Counted from the first letter of the stretch, positions 1 to 5,788 are shown. The stretch: 7,926 nucleotides of DNA from an uncultured Mycoplasma sp. (GCA_947565485.1 CANOGG010000048.1:1-7926), one strand, 5' to 3'. Program-made: numbers and translations. The notes: generated by a model from the letters alone, not told the origin.

Positions 1-1555
1 ATTTACGACTGGTCTGACACCAGGAGAAGTGCTATTCACAGGTCCAGTGTAGTATATGCAACCATCATTCCAAATAATGAATACGTTAGGACTATAATCA
101 TCAGTATACTGAGGCGTCATGGTCCAGTAATAACTTTTTGTATACAAATATGATTTTTTGTTCGTTGTTGGATAAGACACCATACCTCCCATACTTACTT
201 CATCTGCGGTGATTAAGCCTACTGGTGTCTTGAATATATCATTTCCATCTGTACACAATAAACTTGGTGATTTATTATTTTCTAATCTGTTATACGCTGC
301 ATATTTTGTTTCTGTTTCTCCTGTTCCACTTCCACTATGTGGTGTTCTATCATTACAGAATCCTGCATTTAAGTCTATCTTTCCTGAATATTCAGTACTC
401 TTTGCAAGTGTCCCATTATACCATCCATATAGCGTTGTCTTATCTGTTGAACTTTCTGTTCCAAGTATTGTTGAGTTTGTTCCTGTTCCATGAACTTGAC
501 CTGATGTATACTTGAATCCTACATACATATTATCATATCGACTTGAATTGAACGCTTTTGTTCCTATTTGTGTTCCAACACCTGTTGTTGCTGGTGAAGT
601 AGTCGTATTTGAGCTTGTTCCTGCATATATCATTCTAAGTGAACCATTACTGTTATTTCGAATAATACGCCACCAAATATAGTTAGAACCATCACGTCCA
701 AATACCACCCAGTTATTATCTACATTTCCTCTAAAATATTTTATTAGCTGATTTCCTCCTGAGTAATCACCTTTTGTCCAAGTATAAATGCCATCGCCCT
801 CTATTCCTGCAAAAATCGAATCATCGGTTGTTGTTCCGTTTAGTTCTGCAAGTATAGTACTTAATGGTGTTGGTTCCATTTTGGTTTTTTGTATTATTGT
901 TGTTGTTGAGCAATTTTCTTCTTCATCACACACTTTGATATCATAAATATAACTTGTATTTGGTGTTAATCCTGTTAAGGAATGAGTACAACTATTTTGG
1001 CTAGCGCATTTAGCTGGACTCCATTCGCTTGAAGTGCTAAGTTTAAAGTAATATCCTGCTATTTCTATGTTGTCTGTTGCTTCAACATATAAGTCTAGAC
1101 TGGTTTTCTCGACGTTTCGGGCTTCATGAATGCCTATTACTGGAGGTTCTGTATCTTTTATTTTATCAAAATATAGGTAACATTTTGTACCTGTGGTAGT
1201 TAACTTAGAAAAACTTACTTCGCCATTTTCATAGATGATTGTGATGTTGGTGTCGGCGACTCCCTTTATTTCACATCTTGTTTTAGTATTGTCAGTGTTT
1301 AGTGTATAGCCGCTAGTTGGTATTTTTCCATCGTTAACAGGTTTATATATATATTATCACTATCTTCTAGGTAGACTGATACTAGATTTAAGTCAGCTTG
1401 TTTATAGTTAACTGTACCTCTCGCAATACTAATACTTTTACTACCTCTATATTTAGCTAAACACCGCATAATATTGTAATAAATGTTGATAATATTAAAG
1501 TAATCAACAATATTATTTTCTTATTATCATTTTTCCTTAATGTCTTAATATTCAT
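1..1555 (-). pseudogene. Surface protein with Fn3 domain, two frameshifts, 3' end outside window
   Basis: This is a paralogue of the intact surface protein at 2672-3970. The reading begins at the ATG at 1555 (MNIKTLRKNDNKKII) with a basic N-terminus and a hydrophobic signal/anchor segment, then stops at a TAG at 1457-1459. One base over, the frame resumes as LAKYRGSKSISIARGTVNY, matching LAKYRSTNSINIAKGTIKY of the intact copy. A second shift in a (TA)5 tract at 1344-1354 moves to the frame that stays open from 1344 to base 1. That frame holds the TRC...KCYLYF segment, then a fibronectin type III-like domain (about 1149-885, EPPVIGIHEAR to CSTTTI) absent from the paralogue. Next comes the shared C-terminal domain (GIEGDGIYTWTKGDY, WWRIIRNNSNGSLRMIYAG, YYWTMTP, GVRPVVN). 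The C-terminal end resembles DUF6273/C-type-lectin-like proteins by eye. A strong promoter lies upstream, but the start lacks a clear Shine-Dalgarno sequence. Sequencing error or repeat slippage could explain the shifts. Confidence 0.82.
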
Positions 1556-1641
1556 GGTAAATATACCTGGTGTGTAAGTTCATTTATCAAGGCATGTAAA
1601 AAAATATTTGTCTTGCGACCAATTTCCAAACTCTCTATCAT
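1552..1641 (-). CDS. Possible 29-residue upstream ORF overlapping the surface gene start
   Basis: The leader of the left surface gene contains an open frame of 29 codons (MIESLEIGRKT... ending HQVYLP). Its TGA overlaps the ATG of the surface gene in an ATGA junction, an arrangement that often couples translation. A second, 9-codon frame (MKERKDKKL, 1638-1667) overlaps the start of this one in the same way. The nearest Shine-Dalgarno-like run, GAGAGG, lies about 14 bases upstream, which is far. No similarity is recognised and the intact paralogue has no counterpart. It may be chance. Confidence 0.2.
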   Translation of the reverse strand: MIESLEIGRKTNIFLHALINELTHQVYLP

Positions 1642-1672
1642 AATTTTTTATCTTTCCTCTCTTTCATTTTCA

Positions 1673-1696
1673 ATAAATTAGAAATTTCTACTTTAT
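1673..1696. promoter_or_regulatory. 24-bp palindrome, candidate operator of the left cassette
   Basis: The two 12-base arms are ATAAATTAGAAA and TTTCTACTTTAT. They pair at 11 of 12 positions, and the inner 12 bases (1679-1690) are a perfect palindrome. The centre is 18.5 bases from the proximal edge of the surface-gene -10 box, the same spacing as the palindrome in the second cassette. It covers roughly +1 to +24 of the predicted minus-strand transcript. A protein bound here would block initiation. The obvious candidate is the double-HTH protein encoded divergently at 1805. The element could also act as a hairpin at the 5' end of the mRNA. Confidence 0.6.
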
Positions 1697-1702
1697 ACTT
1701 CT

Positions 1703-1731
1703 ATTATAATTTGTATTAATATTAAAGTCAA
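1703..1731 (-). promoter_or_regulatory. Sigma-A-type promoter of the left surface gene
   Basis: On the minus strand a TTGACT -35 box (1731-1726) and a perfect TATAAT -10 box (1708-1703) are separated by 17 bases. The predicted start is near 1696, giving a leader of about 140 bases before the ATG at 1555. The promoter is intact although the gene it serves is frameshifted. Confidence 0.75.
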
Positions 1732-1804
1732 GAAAAATCGCATTATTGGATGCATGTAATTTGTTAAAGGTGGGAGACATGAGAAAATTATTTTGGTGAT
1801 AAAA

Positions 1805-2272
1805 ATGATGTATTCTAAACAATTAAAAATTTTAAAAGAGAGGGAAAATTTAAGTCAGCAGAAAATAGCTAATATTATTGGTATTGAAAGAGGGATATAT
1901 AGTTTATATGAAACAGAAAAAAGAATAATACCATTAAAACATTTAGTAACGTTGTGTAATTTTTTTGGGGTGTCATTGGACTTTATGTTTGATTTTACTA
2001 GTACTGAAGAATATGAAAATACAAGACAAGAAGTTGATAGGCATATTTCAGGAGAAAGATTAAAAAATATTCGGAAAAGTAATAAATTTACGCAAGAAAA
2101 GTTTGCAGAACTTTGGAATTTAAGAGATACAACGGTTTCAGCTTATGAAAAAGGGAAGTTAATTATTTCTACTCCCTTTCTTTATTATATATGTAAGAAT
2201 TATGGGATAAGTGCAGATTATTTGCTGGGGAGAACTGATACCCCTGTTTATTTAGAAGGTTTTAAAAAATAA
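1805..2272 (+). CDS. Double Cro/C1-type HTH regulator (left cassette)
   Basis: This 155-residue DNA-binding protein is built of two helix-turn-helix domains of the XRE (Cro/C1) family. Domain one covers about residues 5-61 (QLKILKERENLSQQKIANI, IYSLYETEKR). Domain two covers about 82-143 (RLKNIRKSNKFTQEKFAEL, TVSAYEKGK, GISADYLLGRTDTP, a common ending of this family). It has no other domain. The ATG at 1805 is chosen because it aligns residue for residue with the paralogue at 4182, and because TTGGTG lies at the same distance upstream in both. TTG and GTG codons at 1793 and 1796 are less likely starts. A six-codon frame (ATG at 1779, MRKLFW) with a good GGTGGGAG site ends at 1799 on the presumed ribosome binding site. 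The gene diverges from the left surface gene. It probably binds the palindrome at 1673-1696, which is inference from layout; one chain with two HTH domains could contact both half-sites. Confidence 0.93.
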   Translation: MMYSKQLKILKERENLSQQKIANIIGIERGIYSLYETEKRIIPLKHLVTLCNFFGVSLDFMFDFTSTEEYENTRQEVDRHISGERLKNIRKSNKFTQEKFAELWNLRDTTVSAYEKGKLIISTPFLYYICKNYGISADYLLGRTDTPVYLEGFKK

Positions 2273-2292
2273 TAGTAGATAGTCTATTACTA
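2273..2292 (+). terminator. Weak hairpin directly after the left regulator
   Basis: TAGTA, a bulged G and ATA pair with TAT and TACTA around a GTC loop, starting one base after the stop codon. No T-run follows, so it is at best a weak terminator or a 3' stabilising stem. Confidence 0.25.
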
Positions 2293-2368
2293 AATACTTA
2301 TTTAAAATTTTAGAAAATGGGGTTATAATGTTGGTAATGGGTTAATCTAACACGTTATATTATCTTAA

Positions 2369-2485
2369 ACTTTTTCGTATATTGCTAGTAGCACTGCGGC
2401 CGTGTTCATTGTGCATCAGTCTGGCTACCTCAGCAACACCAACGTGGAAAACACTAACATTGGTGTGCGCCCAATATTCCTTTAA
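2369..2485 (+). pseudogene. Orphan C-terminal domain segment of the surface-protein family
   Basis: Read on the plus strand, this open stretch gives ...SSTAAVFIVHQSGYLSNTN followed by VENTNIGVRPIFL and a stop. It aligns with the ends of the two neighbouring surface proteins (PNVFIIWNDGCIYYT...GVRPVVN in the left copy, AKMFFVSNGHLKM...VRPVINL in the right). No start codon, signal peptide or N-terminal part precedes it; a TAA stands at 2366-2368. After CCA ATA, a net five-base insertion would shift the frame to NLKLTIKVVS, as expected if it once ended in the family's VRPxxNLK. Bases 2387-2474 are about 52% G+C, far above the surroundings, and the middle is a run of codons ending in C or T (TAC CTC AGC AAC ACC AAC). 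It is either a decayed third copy or a stored donor/template segment. The homology is clear; the role is not. Confidence 0.7.
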
Positions 2486-2566
2486 ACTTAAAATTAACGA
2501 TTAAGGTTGTTAGTTAAAGAATTGGAATACAAGATTAGTCCTTAAGAATACTTCTTTAAACATATG

Positions 2567-2615
2567 GCACTGATGTTTATCAGCTTGTATGAATAAACTA
2601 TAACAGTGTTTTTTT
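2567..2615 (+). terminator. Intrinsic terminator-like hairpin downstream of the orphan segment
   Basis: CACTG (2568-2572) pairs with CAGTG (2604-2608) and GTTTAT pairs with ATAAAC further in, with an asymmetric internal bulge. Seven T residues follow at 2609-2615. The orientation fits a plus-strand transcript ending about 125 bases beyond the orphan segment. No gene on that strand needs it except the left regulator 300 bases upstream. Confidence 0.5.
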
Positions 2616-2671
2616 GATTTGTTAGTATTTAAAAAGGACAGAAATTAATCTATCCATAATTTTAAAGTAAT

Positions 2672-3970
2672 TTAGGTTCCTTCGACGACAAAGGGAGTTG
2701 AAGCTTCACCATTTCCAGAAATAAATATTGTATCAGCTTTTAAATTTATGACTGGTCTAACATTCATTTGTTGATAAGTTTCATACATTTTTAAATGACC
2801 ATTAGATACAAAGAACATTTTAGCTTTACTAAGCCAAAACTCATTTGGAGTCATTGTCCAGTAAGAATCATAAATATATAAGTATGAAGCTGTATTTTCT
2901 ATTGTTTCACTTCCTCCTGAATTATATACTATACCGCCCATATTTACTTCATCCGCAGTTATTAAACCAACGGGAACCTTGAATATATCATCGGTACTTG
3001 TACATAACAAGCTGGGACTAGCGGCATTAAGTGTGCCCACTCTAGATATTGCAGCATAACTTGTTCTTTCTGTACCAATTCCTGTTCCTCGGTCTCCTGG
3101 AGTTCTATCATTACAGAAGCCAGCATCTATATCTATATAATTAGTGTAATTTGTTTTTAATTTGGCATTATACCAGCCATACAATGTTGTTGTGTCTGTC
3201 GAAGTTTCTGTTCCGAGTATTGTTGAGTTAGTTCCATTTCCATGGGCATTACCATTTGTATATTTGAAGCCTACATACATATTATTATCAGTACTTGTAT
3301 TGAAAGATTTTCTTCCTATGGCAGTTCCACTTCCAGTTGCCGCGGGCGCACTCGTCTTACTAGAACTTAAACCAGCGTATATCATTCTTAATGAGCCATT
3401 GGAGTTATTTCTGATAATGCGCCACCAAATATATTGATTACCATCTTTGCCAAAGACTACCCAGTTGTTATTGACATTTCCTCTAAAATATTTAATTGGT
3501 TGGTCGCCACCTGAATAGTCGCCTTTAGTCCAGGTATAGATGCCATCACCCTCTATTCCTGCAAACATATTATCATCAGTAGGCTTTCCATCTGGTATTT
3601 TATCCGCGGCATTCACTATCTTGTCAAAAAAAACATAGCACTTAACACCACCTGTTGTTAACTTTGAAAAAGATAAACCTCCATTCTCATAAGTGATTGT
3701 AATATCAGCAAGACTACCATCTTTATTCTTGCATCTTGTCTTAGTTGTATCCTCATTTAGAACATAACCACTTTCAGGAACATCACTTGCAAGCGCGTAT
3801 TCACCAGGACGATTATACTTGATAGTACCTTTGGCAATATTTATACTGTTAGTACTTCGATATTTAGCTAAGCTTAAAGATAGTATTAATACACTAAATA
3901 AGGCAATACTAACTAATATACCTATTGCTATTTTTTTAAAACTTCCATTATTTAAAGTTTCAAAATTCAT
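2672..3970 (-). CDS. Secreted or membrane-anchored surface protein, DUF6273-like C-terminus
   Basis: This 432-residue protein has a basic N-terminus and a hydrophobic segment at about 12-34, ending in LSLAKYRSTNSINIAKGTI. That form recalls the export signals of TasA/camelysin-type proteins cut by SipW-like peptidases; the comparison is tentative and no such peptidase is here. An N-terminal module with two cysteines (C80, C111) follows. After a linker comes a large domain with GIEGDGIYTW (from 138), YFRGNVNNNWVVFG (161), IWWRIIRNNSNGSLRMIYAG (181) and a second cysteine pair (C286, C323). The end, WTMTP (371) to VRPVINL (404-410) and GNGEASTPFVVE, resembles DUF6273/lectin-like folds. Both cysteine pairs are conserved in the left copy, suggesting disulfides outside the cell. 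The start follows AGGAGGT by seven bases. Expression is likely controlled at the palindrome at 4030-4053 and perhaps by a hairpin over the ribosome binding site. A role in adhesion or ligand binding is inference. Confidence 0.85.
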   Translation of the reverse strand: MNFETLNNGSFKKIAIGILVSIALFSVLILSLSLAKYRSTNSINIAKGTIKYNRPGEYALASDVPESGYVLNEDTTKTRCKNKDGSLADITITYENGGLSFSKLTTGGVKCYVFFDKIVNAADKIPDGKPTDDNMFAGIEGDGIYTWTKGDYSGGDQPIKYFRGNVNNNWVVFGKDGNQYIWWRIIRNNSNGSLRMIYAGLSSSKTSAPAATGSGTAIGRKSFNTSTDNNMYVGFKYTNGNAHGNGTNSTILGTETSTDTTTLYGWYNAKLKTNYTNYIDIDAGFCNDRTPGDRGTGIGTERTSYAAISRVGTLNAASPSLLCTSTDDIFKVPVGLITADEVNMGGIVYNSGGSETIENTASYLYIYDSYWTMTPNEFWLSKAKMFFVSNGHLKMYETYQQMNVRPVINLKADTIFISGNGEASTPFVVEGT

Positions 3971-3973
3971 TTT

Positions 3974-4002
3974 TTATACCTCCTATTAATTTTGAGGTAT
4001 AA
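3974..4002 (-). promoter_or_regulatory. Hairpin that would hide the surface gene's ribosome binding site
   Basis: In the minus-strand mRNA, TTATACCTC (4002-3994) is followed by an 11-base loop and GAGGTATAA (3982-3974), a perfect 9-bp stem. The Shine-Dalgarno sequence AGGAGGT (3984-3978) has five bases in the 3' arm and two in the loop. The stem ends three bases before the ATG. When folded it should reduce translation, as in RNA thermometers or other structured leaders. What would open it cannot be told. Confidence 0.6.
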
Positions 4003-4024
4003 TAAAAAAAACTTACTTTTCCAT

Positions 4025-4058
4025 AATTTATAAACTCAGACGTCCTAGTTTATAAATT
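4025..4058. promoter_or_regulatory. Inverted repeat, candidate operator of the right cassette
   Basis: AATTTATAAACT (4025-4036) and AGTTTATAAATT (4047-4058) are perfect 12-base inverted repeats with ten bases between, centred on GACGTC. The core 4030-4053 corresponds to the 24-bp palindrome of the left cassette (ATAAA at one end, TTTAT at the other, 15 of 24 positions identical). Its centre is also 18.5 bases from the proximal edge of the -10 box. It covers the predicted transcription start of the surface gene. The neighbouring double-HTH protein is the likely ligand. A 5'-end mRNA stem is an alternative or additional role. Confidence 0.65.
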
Positions 4059-4059
4059 T

Positions 4060-4088
4060 ATTATACATTATTTTACATTTATTTGCAA
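4060..4088 (-). promoter_or_regulatory. Sigma-A-type promoter of the right surface gene
   Basis: On the minus strand, TTGCAA (4088-4083) and a perfect TATAAT (4065-4060) are 17 bases apart. The predicted start near 4053 gives a leader of about 83 bases that contains the palindrome core and then the hairpin over the ribosome binding site. Confidence 0.7.
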
Positions 4089-4116
4089 TATAAATATCAG
4101 TATATATCTTTTATTA

Positions 4117-4145
4117 TTGTTATATATCTTAAAATATATTATAAA
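4117..4145 (+). promoter_or_regulatory. Probable promoter of the right regulator
   Basis: TTGTTA (4117-4122) and TATAAA (4140-4145) are 17 bases apart, each a fair match to consensus. Transcription would start near 4152, about 30 bases before the ATG at 4182. The stretch is very AT-rich, so chance matches are likely. The left regulator has no equivalent at the same position. Confidence 0.4.
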
Positions 4146-4181
4146 TTTAATATTTATGAGAATATCAACTTGGTGGAAAGT

Positions 4182-4637
4182 ATGATTTTTGATAAAAGAT
4201 TAAAAGTTTTAAAAGTTGAGAATGATAAGAGTACAAAGGAGATTGCTGATTTTCTAGGAATACATAATACACTATATTCGAGATACGAAAAAGAGCTGCA
4301 GACGTTACCTTTAAAACATGTGATTGCTTTAAGTAATTATTATAATGTTTCAATAGACTTTATGTTTGGTTTAACAAAGATAAAACAGTATAAAAATAAT
4401 AGGGGAAAGATTGATTTAAAAAATGTTGGTAAGCGTTTAAAAGTATTTAGAATTGTTAATGATTTGACCCAAACGCAATTAGCATTATTTCTTAATTGTT
4501 CGCAATCTAATATTGTTAGCTATGAAAAAGGTACTTGTCTTATTTCAACAGATTATTTATATGCAATAGCAAAGAAATATGGGATAAGTGCTGATTATCT
4601 TTTAGGTCGTATTGGTGAGCCAGTATATTGGAGTTAG
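4182..4637 (+). CDS. Double Cro/C1-type HTH regulator (right cassette)
   Basis: This 151-residue paralogue of the regulator at 1805 has the same plan. HTH one covers about residues 5-61 (RLKVLKVENDKSTKEIADFL, LYSRYEKE, PLKHVIALSNYYNVSIDFMF). A short link leads to HTH two, about 82-143 (RLKVFRIVNDLTQTQLALFL, IVSYEKG, KKYGISADYLLGR). The first domains of the two proteins align without a gap. The second-helix residues differ, so the two may not read the same site equally well. The ATG at 4182 follows TTGGTGGAAAG. A longer reading from a TTG at 4083 would add 33 low-complexity residues and is unlikely. A nine-codon frame (ATG at 4156, MRISTWWKV) ends in an ATGA overlap with this start. The gene diverges from the intact surface gene, and the palindrome at 4025-4058 lies between them. 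Repression of that gene, perhaps with self-control, is the natural inference. Confidence 0.93.
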   Translation: MIFDKRLKVLKVENDKSTKEIADFLGIHNTLYSRYEKELQTLPLKHVIALSNYYNVSIDFMFGLTKIKQYKNNRGKIDLKNVGKRLKVFRIVNDLTQTQLALFLNCSQSNIVSYEKGTCLISTDYLYAIAKKYGISADYLLGRIGEPVYWS

Positions 4638-4667
4638 GAAGGGTCGAATTTTGGCGAACTTTTTTTC

Positions 4668-4697
4668 TTGACTCTAAAGTTCTTTTGGGTTTACACT
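4668..4697 (+). promoter_or_regulatory. Promoter of the Rpn-type nuclease remnant
   Basis: TTGACT (4668-4673) and TACACT (4692-4697) are 18 bases apart. The -35 box is near consensus and the -10 box weaker. It lies between the regulator stop and the start at 4748, so the remnant would be transcribed on its own. Confidence 0.5.
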
Positions 4698-4747
4698 AGG
4701 TTTAGGAAGTGAGAAGTATAAGCACTTTTTTTCAGGAGGAAACTGTG

Positions 4748-5398
4748 ATGAACAAGAGAATAGAAAAATTTATCAAAGAACATACGGATAGTGAGGGTTT
4801 GATTTTTATTAAAGCAACGAATGATATTCTTTTTAAGCCTTTGTTTGGTTATAAAGGTAACGAGTGTTTTTTAGAAGATTTCTTAGAAGCTTATTATGAA
4901 TTAGAACCTGGTTATTTAAGAGGAAGATTAGTAATTAATTATGAGTTTTATCTAGATAAAGATAATTATTTTTCAAAAGATAATCGATGTGACTTATGGG
5001 TAAAGTTTGATGATTATACGATAGATTTGGAGATGTATAGCAGGTTCTATTTGATTGATTTAATTAAGAGTGATTTGTATATCATGAGACTTTTTACAGG
5101 ACAATTTGTAATTGGAGATAAATTGAAGTTAGATGGTATAAATATGATAGGCCAGATAAATATTATAGGAGAATATAAACTCACTGATGAATGATTGGTT
5201 GAAAAGTTATTGTAATAATGAGGGGTATGATGTAGTTAGAAACTATAGTTTTTGGGCGAGAGAGTCAGGACGAGAAGATGGATACGAAGATGGAATGTTA
5301 ACGGCGGCAAAAAAATGGCTAGTAAAAATATGCCTATTAAAGAAATCTGTGATATAACATGTTTATCTAAAAAAGAGTTAGAAAATTTAAGTAAATGA
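4748..5398 (+). pseudogene. Decayed PD-(D/E)XK nuclease/putative transposase (Rpn/PDDEXK_2 type)
   Basis: The family comprises endonuclease-like proteins linked to recombination, often annotated as putative transposases, usually around 300 residues. Segment one (4748-5194, 148 residues) has TNDILFKPLFG (24-34), LEDFLEAYYELEP and RCDLWVKFDDYTIDLEMYSRF, giving the catalytic-type pair D82 and E95; the family's following glutamine is a tyrosine here. It ends in a TGA. Another frame (from 5187, MNDWLKSYCNNEGYDVV) continues to FWARESGREDGYEDGML. A seven-A run at 5309-5315 then shifts to ASKNMPIKEICDITCLSKKE, the family's usual C-terminal tail, ending at 5398. About 225 residues remain, so an internal stretch is probably missing. 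The ATG at 4748 follows AGGAGG by eight bases; a GTG at 4709 is less likely. Upstream is its own promoter; downstream is the convergent LysM gene. Confidence 0.8.
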
Positions 5399-5410
5399 TT
5401 TTATCTAGAT

Positions 5411-5442
5411 AAAAGAAAAAGCCTTCCTTTGGGGGAGACTTA
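5411..5442 (-). terminator. Terminator of the LysM gene group
   Basis: On the minus strand, AAGTCT and CC (5441-5434) pair with GG and AGGCTT (5427-5419) with one bulged A. The run TTTTTCTTTT follows down to 5411. The stem begins inside the LysM stop codon. Read on the plus strand it is followed only by TTATTTTT and is a poorer fit, so minus is preferred. Confidence 0.6.
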
Positions 5443-5745
5443 GTTATTTTTATAGACTAATAATTGGTCAGGTAAAAGATATATAGTTCGGTTGTATTTT
5501 AAGATTTGGTCAGTATTAGTTCTAAAAGCATCAGACACACCTTTTAGAGTATCACCTTCGGCAGTTATGTAGTAACTATAACCATTTTTAGGTATCATGA
5601 GTTCTTGACCAGGATAAATGTATTCATTATCTTTGATGCCATTTATAGCTGATAGTAATTTGGGGTTGATATTATATTTACGGGATATCTCATAAATATT
5701 ATCGCCCTTTTCAATTGTATAATAAGTAAAATAGGTTTCTTCCAT
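5440..5745 (-). CDS. Small protein with two LysM domains
   Basis: This 101-residue protein is almost entirely two LysM modules, the fold that binds N-acetylglucosamine-containing glycans such as peptidoglycan. The first covers residues 8-53 (YYTIEKGDNIYEISRKYNI, INGIKDNEYIYPGQELMIP) and is a typical match. The second, 58-100 (YYITAEGDTLKGVSDAF, ILKYNRTIYLLPDQLLVY), is more divergent. It has no signal peptide, membrane segment or catalytic domain. That is unusual for a wall protein and recalls cytoplasmic or spore-coat LysM proteins. The ATG at 5745 follows AGGAG by eight bases; an ATG at 5781 would add twelve residues and lacks such a site. TCCTA and TAGGA (5755-5767) form a five-base stem that includes the ribosome binding site. 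It is last in the group, 43 bases after the anchored protein gene, with the terminator at its stop. Confidence 0.88.
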   Translation of the reverse strand: MEETYFTYYTIEKGDNIYEISRKYNINPKLLSAINGIKDNEYIYPGQELMIPKNGYSYYITAEGDTLKGVSDAFRTNTDQILKYNRTIYLLPDQLLVYKNN

Positions 5746-5788
5746 CTTTATCACTCCTATTATAGGATATGATAAAAGCACAAATTGG

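Larger units (their letters stand above)
2273..2671. other. Gene-free stretch between the two cassettes
   Basis: This 399-base stretch holds no complete gene. Its first 95 bases are AT-rich with a small hairpin. Bases 2369-2485 form the GC-richer orphan domain segment. Bases 2486-2566 are AT-rich and include a short frame (NLKLTIKVVS, 2485-2517) that may be the frameshifted continuation of that segment. A hairpin with a T-tract follows at 2567-2615. The last part is the 3' flank of the minus-strand surface gene, with only a weak AAATTA/TAATTT repeat and no convincing terminator for that gene. Confidence 0.7.

Noticed and set aside
1..130. Left surface gene C-terminus as a variable region templated by the orphan segment at 2369-2485
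   Set aside because: The two differ at many non-adenine positions and by one codon in length, so direct adenine-specific copying between these two is not supported.
209..515. Open frames on the plus strand over the left surface gene
   Set aside because: They are antisense shadows of the minus-strand reading, which matches the intact paralogue; no ribosome site and low-complexity translation.
3162..3437. Plus-strand open frame of 91 codons inside the right surface gene
   Set aside because: Shadow of the well-supported minus-strand gene in its conserved domain.
4025..4058. Intrinsic terminator or attenuator in the surface-gene leader
   Set aside because: The predicted start cuts off part of the longer repeat, the stem is AT-rich, and the nearest T-run is more than 15 bases away; an operator fits better.
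4083..4181. N-terminal extension of the right regulator from a TTG
   Set aside because: It would add a low-complexity stretch with no homologue in the left regulator; the ATG at 4182 has a conserved TTGGTG upstream.
4165..4353. Minus-strand open frame of 62 codons over the right regulator
   Set aside because: Antisense to a clear double-HTH gene; no ribosome site or recognisable product.
5411..5450. Terminator for the plus-strand Rpn remnant
   Set aside because: On the plus strand the T-run is delayed and interrupted; the minus-strand reading has a better stem and tail and sits at the LysM stop codon.
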